Source: Girardinichthys multiradiatus | Lineage: Eukaryota > Chordata > Actinopteri > Cyprinodontiformes > Goodeidae | DNA: 64,000 bases | Assembly (NCBI RefSeq): GCF_021462225.1 | Contig: NC_061817.1 | Coordinates: forward strand, 2,912,751-2,976,750 | Reading direction: 5' to 3' | Shown: positions 12,201-24,200 of the stretch, piece after piece | Layout of the letters: each line of letters begins with the position of its first letter | Position numbering within the stretch: position 1 is the stretch's first letter | Position numbers and translations under genes: made by a program | The notes under the pieces: generated by a model | Seen by the model: the letters and a program-made list of their open reading frames with translations, nothing else | What the model was told of the DNA's origin: nothing | Databases searched by the model: none

Positions 12201-15200
12201 AAAATCTGTCTGTTTGGTTAAAGTTGGTACTTGGCTCTAAACTTTCTTTTTATTCATCTGTAAGCTAAGGCTGTGGACAGACATCTTTAATCTCTAGGTC
12301 ACGTATCGCTCCATGATTGTGTTCCATTACTTCTACAATTCTTTTCTTCTTTTTTACAACAGGTTTTCCTCTTAAAGTGTTTATGTGTTTGTTTGAATCT
12401 CTAAACTGTACTTTCTTTTAGCAAACTGCTTGAAAAAGATCCGCCCAGACTGCTTCTGCTGGAGGTCTCCTTCAGTTAAAGGGGATCTTCTCTCCACTGG
12501 TGGAAGCAATCAATTCCAGGTACTTACTCCAGTTTGTTCTTCAAACAGCTGTGTTTTATCCCTTTTCAGGAGTAGAAAAGTGACACTTTTATAAAAAGGA
12601 AAAACTCCAACATTAATCACACTTCCTAATCTATGCATATATCTGTACTACAGAAGAGTTTTCAGGACCGGGACAAAGTTCTGTTATGCACTGACCAGCA
12701 GAGATTCACAGTCAGAGTGTATCACAGAACTTAGACCAGAAACTCAGCCAAAAAGGCAGAGGATGATGATGGATCCATTCAGCCTCACCCTCCATCAGAT
12801 TCAGAGACTCGTTTTAGAAAAGCACTAAATCTTTAGTTTATAAATAAAACATGTTGAATAAACCAAAAAAAGAGCAACTTTCAGGTAGGGTGCTGTTCTG
12901 ACACTTAGTAGTGATGCAAATAAAACAGGTGTTTACAGAACCAGCTGACTGACTTTTCTAAAACAACTAATGCTCAGAAAAATACCCATAAAGAGGTGGA
13001 TGTAGAATGAAAATGACAGCAAGATGGAAGATGTTTGATTCATTTACTTTCCCATCAGCCACGGGAAGTGCTAAAGGAAAAACATTAATTGAATTATTGA
13101 AAGCACAGTTTATGGCATTTGCAGGAACATACTCTGAACTGCAAACAGAGTGGCAAGAATAAAGCAGAGAAGCTTTTACATGGTGAGACTCGTAAATGGT
13201 GTCCTGCTTCCCTTCATATTGAACACTGAGCTTTGGTGCATATTACTTATAATAGTTTTGTCTGTGTAATTTATTATTGGATTACTTCCTGGCAAGGCAA
13301 TACAGAACACATCAGTGCAGTCAGTCCAAATACAGAAATGTTCAAATAGTGATATGCATTTTACATCCAGACAAAACTAACTATTAGGCTAGGCACACCT
13401 GCCCTGTCTGACTCTCCACCCTAAGTGGGCTGAGTATACACCAGAGAGCAAGCCGTACTATACAAGCAGAATACTGAGATATTCAATTGCTTAAGAGTGC
13501 TGTGAAGAAATTTTTGCCCCCCATAGATTATTTTGTTTTTGCTTTTTTCACATTTAAGCGTTTCAGATCACTAAACAAATTTTAATATTGGATAAAACTA
13601 ACCTATGCAAATACAATAAACAGTTTTCAAAAAATTATTTCATTAATTAAGGGAAAAAAAAATGATCCAAACCAACCTGAGTCTACATGGAAAAGTAATT
13701 GCCCCTAAACCTAAAAACTATTTGTGTCAACATTAGCAGCAACAACTGAAAACATAGGCTTGCCATAACTGGCAATGAGTCTTTAACATCACCACTGAGA
13801 AATTTAAGCCCACTCTCGTACTCGTCGTCTTCCGCTTCATCCAGGATTGGGTTGCGGGAGCACCAGACTCAGTAGAGACACTCAGACTTCCCTCTCCTCA
13901 GACACCTCCTCCAGCTCCTCCGGGGGGAGCCCAAGGCTTTCCCAGGCCAGCTGAGAGACATAGAACCTCCAGCACCTCCACCCTCCAACTGGCTCCTCTC
14001 GATGTAGAGGAGCCGCAGCTCCACTCCGAGCACCTCCCGGATGACCGAGCTCCTCACCCTATCTCTAAGGGAGTGCTCGGCCACCCTACGGAGGAAACTC
14101 ATTTCAGCCGGGATCTCGTTCTTTCGGTCATGACCCAAAGCTAATGGCCATGGGTGAGGGTAAGAACGTAGACCGACCAGTAAATCGAGAGCTTTGCTTT
14201 TCGGCTCAGCTCTCTCTTCACCACAATGGACCGGCACAGCGTCCCCATTACTGCGGCAGCCGCACCGATCAGTCTGTCAATCTTCCGCTCCATTCTACCC
14301 TCACTCGTGAACAAGACCCCAAGATACTTGAACTCCTCCACTTGAGGCAGGAACTCCCCTCCTGGAGCACCCCTCACAGGGCCCCAGGAGGGACACAGTC
14401 GAATGCCTTCTCCAGGTCCACAAAACACATGGAGCAGTTGGGCAAACTCCCATGAACTTTCGAGTAACCTGCAGAGGGTGTAGAGCCGGTCAAGTGTTCC
14501 ATGGCCAGGACGACAACCACACTGCTCTTCCTGAAGCCGAGGTTCGACTATAGGCCGGACTCTCCTCTCCAATACCTTGGCATAGGCCTTACCAGGGAGG
14601 CTGAGGAGTGTGATCCCCCTATAGTTTGAACACACTCTGCGGTCACCCTTCTTATGAAGGGGGACCACCATCCCAGTTTGCCAGTCCAGAGGCACTGTAC
14701 CCGACTGCCACGCAATGTTGAAGAGGAGTGTCAACTGACAGTCCCACAACATCCAGAGACTTGAGGTACTTAGGGCGAATCCCATCCACCCCCTGAAACC
14801 CTGCCACCGTGGAGCTTTTTAACCACCTCAGTGACTTCAGCCTGGGTGATGAAAGAGTCCCGCCTCTGGTTCCACCAGGGACTGCGTGACGGCAGGATTG
14901 AGGACATCTACGAAGTACTCCTTCCACTGCCCGAAGACGTCCGCAGTCGAGGTCAGCAGCTCCCCACCCACACTGTAAACAGTGTTGGCGAAGCACTGCT
15001 TCCTCCTCCTGAGGCGCCAGACGTTTTGCCAGAATCGTTTCGAGGCCAACCAGTAGTCCTTGTCCATAGCCGCACAAACTCTTCCCAGACCCAGGTTTTT
15101 GCCTCTGCCACAGCAAGGCCGCAGCATGCATGGCCTCACGGTACCTGTCAGCTGCCTCAGGAGTCCCAGAAGCCAACCACAGCTGATTGGCCTCCTTCTT

Positions 15201-18200
15201 CAGCTTGACAGCATCCCTTACTGCCGGTGTCCACTGCGGGCGGCAGCATCAACAATAGACAAGGAGAACATGGTCCACTCGGACTCTATGTCTCCAACCT
15301 CCCCCGGAATCTGGTCAAAGCTCTCCTGAAGATGGCCAAGGGCTCCACCAGATGTTCCCAGCAGTCCCTGACTATACGCTCGGGCCTGCCAAGTCTGTCC
15401 GGCTTTCTCCTCTTCCATCGGATACAACTCACTACCAAGTGTTGATCTGTGGACAGCTCAGCCCATCTCTTTACCAAAGTGTCCAAAACATGCAGCTGAA
15501 GGTCTGAAGACACGACAACGAAGTCGATCATCGACCTCCTGCCTAGGGTGTCCTGGTGCCAAGTGCACTAACGAACACCCTAATGCTTGAACATGGTGTT
15601 CATTATGGACTATCCGTGACTAGCACAGAAATCCAATAATGAAACACCACTCGGATTCAGATCGGGGAGGCCATTTCTCCCAATCACGCCACTCCAGGTG
15701 TCACTGTCATTTCCACGTGGACATTGAAGTTCCCCAGCAGATTAACGGAGTCCCCGGGTCGATATCTCTTTATGCCAACTCTCTTTTGCAGAAATGTTTT
15801 AATTCAGCCACACTGGAGGGTTTTCGAGTATGAAGTAAAGTCAAACTACAGTATATGACCTGGATTTCAGTCCAGACTTTGGCTAGGCCACTCCAAAACT
15901 TCATTTACCTTTTTTAGTCATTCAGCGGAGGCCTTGCTACTGTGCTTTGAATCACTGCCCATGCTGCATACCCAAAGTGTGATTGGGCTTAAGGTAATGT
16001 ACTGATGGCTGGACATTCTCCTAGAGCATTTTTGGTAGAGAGCAGAATTCATGATCCCATCAACTATGCCAAGTTAGATGGGTCTTGAGAATGCAAAGCA
16101 GCCCTAAACCCAAATGTCAATATGATGATCCATTTCTGAAATGCTCTGTTAGTTTTAGGTCAAATGTAACATGACACCCACCTTCAAAAAATATCTTCTT
16201 TTGTCTCTTCAGTCGAGATAGGTACATCTGCAGACTGTAAGTGGGAGGTTCGAAGGTTTAGGCATTTTGTCCGCACAGACCTTGATTGGTTCATTCATTT
16301 GGCCCAGTTTTCACTCTTTTTTTTCTGTTTCCCCTCTTTTTCCCTTACTTTTGGCAGTTGCAAGGCAGAAAGAAAAGAATGAAGGTAATGCATTATTCAG
16401 TCATGAAGTTGACGTTTCGGAATTAGATTTAAAATGGTAAAAGGTGGATGCCCTGCACTTGTATAGTGCTTCATCTGGTCTAAGGACTCCAAAGCGGTTC
16501 ATACTACAACCAGTAAAGCATCCATTTATACTCACACACACCGGCAGTGGTAAGCTACAATGTAACCACAGCTGCCCTGGGGCAGACTGACAGAAGTGAG
16601 GCTGCCATACAATTGGTGCCACCGAGCCCTCTGACCACCATCAGCAGGCAAGGCGGTTGAAGTGTTTTGCCCAAAGACACAACGACTGACACAGATGGAG
16701 TTGGGGCTCCGAACCAGCAACCCACAGGTTACAGGACGAACCCCTACCACCAAAGCCACCATAACCCTAAAACGGCATCGGTTTGAATAGTGTGCGTGTT
16801 TGTAAATATATGTGGAAAACTAGCTAATCATTTAAAATGTCATCCAATCAGGCTTTGAACAAAACATATACCCATGGTGACATGATTCATCCAATCATGT
16901 GGTTCACTTTACTTGCGTTATGACTTCCCTCACTTTTGTTACACATTCCATAGTTACAGATACCGCTTTGTTTCAGTCCACAGAATATTCAAAAGTCCTG
17001 GGGATTATCATTGGCAAATATGAGATGGGCCTTTATTTTCTTTTTTGTCAGCATTGGTTTTGTCCTTGAAACTCCCCAATGGATTCCATTTGGCTTTCAT
17101 TTTGGATTGCTGGCGTCCCAAAGTCTGAGGTTATGTTCACACTTAAGGTCTTGATGATCAATTTAGATTTTTCTGAAATTTGATTTATTTTTTTGCGTCA
17201 TCGTTCACATTACTTTTAAAATGTTGCCGATATCTGACTCCAATGTGAATTGTTTGCGGTTCCAAACTTACCCACATGAACAAAAGAACAATGGCGTCAC
17301 ACACAGTACGCTTTGGTTCACCAATATGGAAGAAATAGGAGTTATTGTTTTTGTAGTGCCTGTCCAACGGAAGCCGTTTAATCTGCTAGCAGGTGCTCAC
17401 GAAAAAATGCATGAATGTATTCTGGGATTTTGAGGAGCATTTTTGCTGCCAGTTCATCACAGAAGGGCTGTTTGGATGCAGGGACGATACAAATTCCAAT
17501 TTGGCTTTCATAGAAGTGTTACTCTATGTATTAATGAGGTCTAACATGCCACTGTCCCTCCACTGTGCAGTACAATTGCAGTTGTCGTCCATCTGGCTGA
17601 CCACTATCACTTCTCGCCGGCATGAAGTTGTGACAAAGGTCAATGGAAAGTGATGTCAAAGTCACTTAAAATCTACACTGGTTGTTCCCTCTAGAATCTA
17701 TTTCAAAAAGATTAGATACGAGTCAGATTCAGGACCACATACGGAAGTGGCTCAAATCTGACTTGGAAAAAAAATAGATATGGACCACAGCTAAGTTTTC
17801 ATGCTTGTTCTACAAAGCCTTACCTGGCGACTTGACCCCCCCCCCCAAAAAAAAGAAAAATCAGATTTTGACCACATTTGCCTGCACTGTGAGCAGGGCC
17901 TTAGAAATGGCCTTGTAACCCTCTCCAGACTGATAGATGTCATAGACTTTGTTTTGTAGGGTTTTTGAATTTTGTTTTGTTCCTTTTTGAGATTTTGTAG
18001 CCATCAGAGAGGTCCTATTTAAATTCTTTATCATATCTGCAGGTCATATAATAATCAGACCTGGGTTTTGGCATATGGAATTGAGCTTAGCTTTCTAAAA
18101 ACTTTAATAACATTTGATTAATGATTTAACCAGGGATGCAATTTACTTTTTCACATATGGTCAAGTTAGTTTGGATAGCAGTTTCCCTTAATTAATGAAA

Positions 18201-21200
18201 TATATTTTTGAAAACTCCTTTTGTCAAGTTAGCTTTAACCAATATTAAAATTTGTTTGATGATCTAAAATATTTCAGTGTGATTGAAGAAATCTGTAAGG
18301 GGGCAAACTCTTCCACAGCCCGTAATCCAGAGATGCTGGTAACATCACATTTATTAGGAAAAACATTAGTCTGTGGTATCAGCAATGGTCATGGTGTAGG
18401 CCTAACCTGTCACAAAATATTAGTTTTACAGAATGTCTGAAAGAAAGGTCTGCCTTTCCATGATTCCTGCATAAGGCCTGAGATGCCTCATTATCCATAG
18501 AGGAAAATGGTGACCATGTTAAGAAGAAACAATAATATGAGGATCACATGCAATCCACTCTGTAATCCAACATTCTGTTAGCATAAAAAGCAGTGGTGTG
18601 ATGCTTTTTGAGCAGGTCAGTTCAAAGCTGTGCCTGGCTAACGGCCCAGCTTCACAACCTCTGTCTCCAAATATACCCCATTCTGTGTGTCCTCACTCAG
18701 TCAGCTGGCTATATCCTCATCGGTTGTTCATGCAGTTTCTTCTCCACACAAGGAAGGCTATTACTTACATAGGAAATGTTTTCCTGAGTAAGAAAGCTGG
18801 CTGCAGATGGTATGTTGATACAGTCAGTTGTTTAAATAACTTTACACAGGGGATTTGTTCCATTACAAGAACTGCAAAGAGATGTCGTTTGACAAAATCG
18901 ATTTGATTGTCAATATAGTGTCATCATTAATGAAGTATGATGAACTATTTCAGAGGCCTTTTTTTTTTTTTAAATCAGGCCTGGCAATCAAATAAACTCT
19001 GATACAGTTTCCAACCACTTAATTTTCATTTTTATATTTGTGTTCTAAGAAATTCATCTTAGATTCTTTTAGGCAATTGAAACATCTTAAAATACAGATT
19101 TACTCTGTTTCATTTTTATTCTGATGAACATCACTATGCAAAAGGAAATAGATGACAGGGTAGAATGATACAGGAAAGGGGACAGCCACAAAGAGACAGA
19201 CCAGCAAGCTGTGATGATGGTGAGGTTTAAGTAAGAACAAAGAGTTTACTTGAAGAGATACAACAAGACCTTAAAAAGACCAGAACTTGGATGACTTTCA
19301 ACAGCACCTGTTTAAGCTTTACTCAAATTGGTGGTGACCACAAACAAATCACAGACTAGCCCTGGCAGAGTAAAAAGAGCAGACTGTGATGTTACAATTG
19401 AAGCATGAGTATCCTCAGAACGATTACTGTCACAAACTACAATATGATATTTAACGTTAAATCTGAGTGTAATGTTGGGAGAGTAATGTACTGCTCACAC
19501 AAAAATCTTAAAGTGGTTCAGTATCGTCAGCTGCAGATGTGTTGCACATACCGACTCCTTGACATGTCCTTGTTCTATCACAGCTAAACCAAAGCAACCT
19601 GCTTCAACAAACCAGATTATTTTCAAACAAGTGTGTTGAATTATGGACATCCATTAAAAGGGAGTCGTTCCTTTCCACTGTTGCTTCATGCTTGCTCAGG
19701 ATGAGGGATTGCTGCAAAGTCAATGACTTGATACAGTTGACATGGCTTTCTTATATTATGAACATTTGAACAATTAGCATTTTAAACTGAATTATACAGT
19801 TCTGTATAAGATTTAAGAACAGACTGAACTGTGTGTCACTGAATCCAATACCTATACATGACTGGATTGTACTGGTATGAATTTGATTCATTGAGTATGT
19901 CTGTAGAGATGATTTGGACCTGACTGTATTGTAAACTGCCTGGTAATGGCATCAATTGTGAATTGGCGCCACATTAAAAAACTGAATGGAATTAAACTGA
20001 ATTAAAACATGCAGGATGGTTTGCCCACAACTGGACAACACACAGCTAAAGGATAGCACTAAGTATTGCTCAAGTTTGCAGTCTGTGTTTACTTAACATG
20101 TGTGAATGCAAGATTCAGATTCATTCCTTTCTAAAGATCAATAGGATGACTTGGGGGTTACAGTATGCAGTGTACGAATGCAGGGTTGTATTAACATGTA
20201 CAGGTCCTTCTCAAAATATTAGCATATTGTGATAAAGTTCATTATTTTCCATAATGTAATGATGAAAATTTAACATTCATATATTTTAGATTCATTGCAC
20301 ACTAACTGAAATATTTCAGGTCTTTTATTGTCTTAATACGGATGATTTTGGCATACAGCTCATGAAAACCCAAAATTCCTATCTCACAAAATTAGCATAT
20401 TTCATCCGACCAATAAAAGAAAAGTGTTTTTAATACAAAAAACGTCAACCTTCAAATAATCATGTACAGTTATGCACTCAATACTTGGTCGGGAATCCTT
20501 TTGCAGAAATGACTGCTTCAATGCGGCGTGGCATGGAGGTAATCAGCCTGTGGCACTGCTGAGGTCTTATGGAGGCCCAGGATGCTTCGATAGCGGCCTT
20601 TAGCTCATCTAGAGTGTTGGGTCTTGAGTCTCTCAACGTTCTCTTCACAATATCCCACAGATTCTCTATGGGGTTCAGGTCAGGAGAGTTGGCAGGCCAA
20701 TTGAGCACAGTGATACCATGGTCAGTAAACCATTTACCAGTGGTTGTGGCACTGTGAGCAGGTGCCAGGTCGTGCTGAAAAATGAAATCTTCATCTCCAT
20801 AAAGCTTTTCAGCAGATGGAAGCATGAAGTGCTCCAAAATCTCCTGATAGCTAGCTGCATTGACCCTGCCCTTGATAAAACACAGTGGACCAACACCAGC
20901 AGCTGACACGGCACCCCAGACCATCACTGACTGTGGGTACTTGACACTGGACTTCTGGCATTTTGGCATTTCCTTCTCCCCAGTCTTCCTCCAGACTCTG
21001 GCACCTTGATTTCCAAATGACATGCAGAATTTGCTTTCATCCAAAAAAAGTACTTTGGACCACTGAGCAACAGTCCAGTGCTGCTTCTCTGTAGCCCAGG
21101 TCAGGCGCTTCTGCCGCTGTTTCTGGTTCAAAAGTGGCTTGACCTGGGGAATGCGGCACCTGTAGCCCATTTCCTGCACACGCCTGTGCACGGTGGCTCT

Positions 21201-24200
21201 GGATGTTTCTACTCCAGACTCAGTCCACTGCTTCCGCAGGTCCCCCAAGGTCTGGAATCGGCCCTTCTCCACAATCTTCCTCAGGGTCCGATCACCTCTT
21301 CTCGTTGTGCAGCGTTTTCTGCCACACTTTTTCCTTCCCACAGACTTCCCACTGAGGTGCCTTGATACAGCACTCTGGGAACAGCCTATTCGTTCAGAAA
21401 TTTCTTTCTGTGTCTTACCCTCTTGCTTGAGGGTGTCAATAGTGGCCTTCTGGACAGCAGTCAGGTCGGCAGTCTTACCCATGATTGGGGTTTTGAGTGA
21501 TGAACCAGGCTGGGAGTTTTAAAGGCCTCAGGAATCTTTTGCAGGTGTTTAGAGTTAACTCGTTGATTCAGATGATTAGGTTCATAGCTCGTTTAGAGAC
21601 CCTTTTAATGATATGCTAATTTTATGAGATAGGAATTTTGGATTTTCATGAGCTGTATGCCAAAATCATCCGTATTAAGACAATAAAAGACCTGAAATAT
21701 TTCAGTTAGTGTGCAATGAATCTAAAATATATGAATGTTAAATTTTCATCATGACATTATGGAAAATAATGAACTTTATCACAATATGCTAATATTTTGA
21801 GAAGGACCTGTATATCACATTCCTGTTGTAGATGGATGGCCAGCTATGAGCTGACTTTAACAACATCATGGAGGAAGTACTCTATTTTCTTGCATGCACA
21901 GATGTTCTCCTCTGCTGGAAGGCACACATTAGGCAAGAGTAAGCGTTTGTAAAGGCAGACAGAGCACCCTAAAAGAGAAAGAGGAAAATGACCTGCAAAG
22001 TCCTTTTATAGAAATGTATCAATATAACCTCCATCCTGTAAAACTCAATCTGCAATGTGAAACATGAGAGTAGTTCACTGAAACGTTCCCATATAGCATA
22101 ACTGAACACGCAATGCAAAGGTTCTCCCATTGACACAAACATTGTGGTAAAATGAAAGGATCTTAAAAAGAAAATACATCCTTTTAATGTGTTTAAAGTA
22201 AACTTGTTTTATAATGTGGTGTTGTCACACATTTTAGACTAGTATTACAAATTCTTCTTCCTCATAAAGGGCACAGCAACCTATGAAATCCAAAGAGTTG
22301 TTTTTGCCCTCACTCCTTTACAATTTGTCTAGAGCCACAGAACACTCATGACCCTTTAAAGGAATATAGCTTCTGAAATTTTATGTACAGCTACTATGTA
22401 AAATGTGTTTGATTCTGGTTAGAGAATCACAATTTTATAGCTAATTTTAGCTTTTAGAACAAAGAAAAAGAAAACTTTCACTATTATATAAAAAATCTGT
22501 CCTGGAATAAAATTTTCAGTGTTTGTGAGAAATTAAGAAAAAAAGCATAAACACTTACCACAAAAAGTAAGGAAATTTGTGTCTGGTCTATCTGTTTCTT
22601 TCCATCTTGTAACAATGCTTCTTGCCAATAAATATTATACTGTTGGTGCCACATTTCTAAGAAAATGCATTTATGTGTTGAGCTCAATAGAGTTTGTGGG
22701 TTGGAAACTTTTAAAATTTTCTCTGCCACTGTCAAACAGCATTTGGTGGAGGCAGTATGATGATATAGGGCACCCTCTTCCTCACTAGAAAAACAAGGTT
22801 TGTCATCATTTGAGGAAATCTCAATGCAGAGACGAGATTCAGCAACCTGTCTCCACTCTTAGGGACTGAACTCTAATCCCGAAGATGTCAGCGTTCACTC
22901 TCCATACAGCACGTTTATCAGAGACTACCTGCAATTCAGGAGTGGAGAGGAGGGAATGACCTGCCTGTAGTCCTGACTTCAACCTCACTGAACACTTGTG
23001 GGACCAGCTTGGACATACTGTTCGTGCCACAGTGACCAACACAGCCACACTGGCTGAGTTGCAATAAATGCTGCTTGAAGAATGAGATGCCATCCCACAG
23101 CAGTGTACAGCCAAACGTTGACCAACATCAGGATGTGGTCCTAGCCTGATGTGGCCGTCTACAGTTCTCACACGTACTGAAGCCCCTACTTGTTAAATTA
23201 ATTTATTGTTAAATTATCGTTTTGTCTTGTTTTGCTCAAAATTCAACAAATTACACCAAACGAGTCAGTAGCAGAAACTGTTGTTTAGCATTGGCAGAGG
23301 GGATTTGGCAAGTTTTTCATGGACACTACCTACAAACTTAAGTCTGCTGCTCAACGCACACACCCATTTTGCTTATAAATGTGGCATCATTTAAATGAAA
23401 AATAAACAGGTTTTCCTGCTGTGTAAGATTGAAACCGTATTTTCACAACCAAGCAATAATAATAATGACCAAACACAATTTTCCACAGTTTGCAGTCCAA
23501 CGGCAAAAAATATTAACAGAAAAAATGATTCCTTGTAACATCAGTCCCATTTTGTTGTAGCACTTTTATGTAAATATTAAATTAAAATGGAAACTCGCTA
23601 TAACTACTTTTTAAAAATGTATTTTATGGCTAAAAACGTTGAGTATAACATTTGTCCAAAGTTATTATGAGCCACTGCGGAAGGCCTGAAGAGACTTCTG
23701 AGCCGCAGGTTGCAGACCCCTGGCAAAAGTGTTTATCATATTCGTCATATACTGGTTTGCGATCTAAGGACTTTATTGTTGGTTACAATTACAACGTTGC
23801 GTGAAGAACGACAGATCGTTTTTCAGTAACATGTGTCCTGACGTTGAACTTTTCTCACCGATTGCTCCACATTAAACAGTTCTGCGCTCTATGAGACTGG
23901 TGTGAATACAGCGCATGAAAAACATAATAACCAGCAAACATAGTTTTATGGGAGGGCAAATGAGCGTCAGAAACCCTGAGTGAAGCTGAAGGCAGAACGG
24001 TGGACGTGGCACCTACCCTGTTACACACGTCACTACATCAACGCTCCACGCACGCACTGAAACACGCAGACCGGCTGGAAATACGGTTACCGGATTAAAA
24101 AGTGCAGGGTTGTGTGTCTGTGGCTGCTGAATGTAAAAGTGATCTGTGCAGACAGAGATCCTTGACTTCCACTTTCTGTCTTGTTGCGCTCAATTAAGGA

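Larger units (their letters stand above)
13497..18310 (-). mobile_element. old Tc1-like transposon split by nested insertions
   Basis: The left end (13497, gtgctgtgaagaaatttttg; then gatcactaaacaaattttaa, ttcattaattaaggg) is an inverted match to the right end (cccttaattaatgaaatata at about 18187; attaaaatttgtttgatgat at about 18245). Between the ends, antisense of a decayed transposase can be followed in pieces: 13700-13816, 15777-16400 and 16900-17123, then 17900-18130 (ggccttgtaaccctctccag, tgatagatgtcatagac). Three other repeats have been inserted: a Rex3-like RTE, a SINE-like repeat and a non-autonomous DNA element. No ORF survives. Confidence 0.75.

Noticed and set aside
14144..15445. 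Several 70-125 codon plus-strand ORFs
   Set aside because: Antisense of the Rex3-like element, GC-rich and open by chance.
16401..16762. Minus-strand ORFs of 73-76 codons
   Set aside because: They fall inside a SINE-like dispersed repeat.
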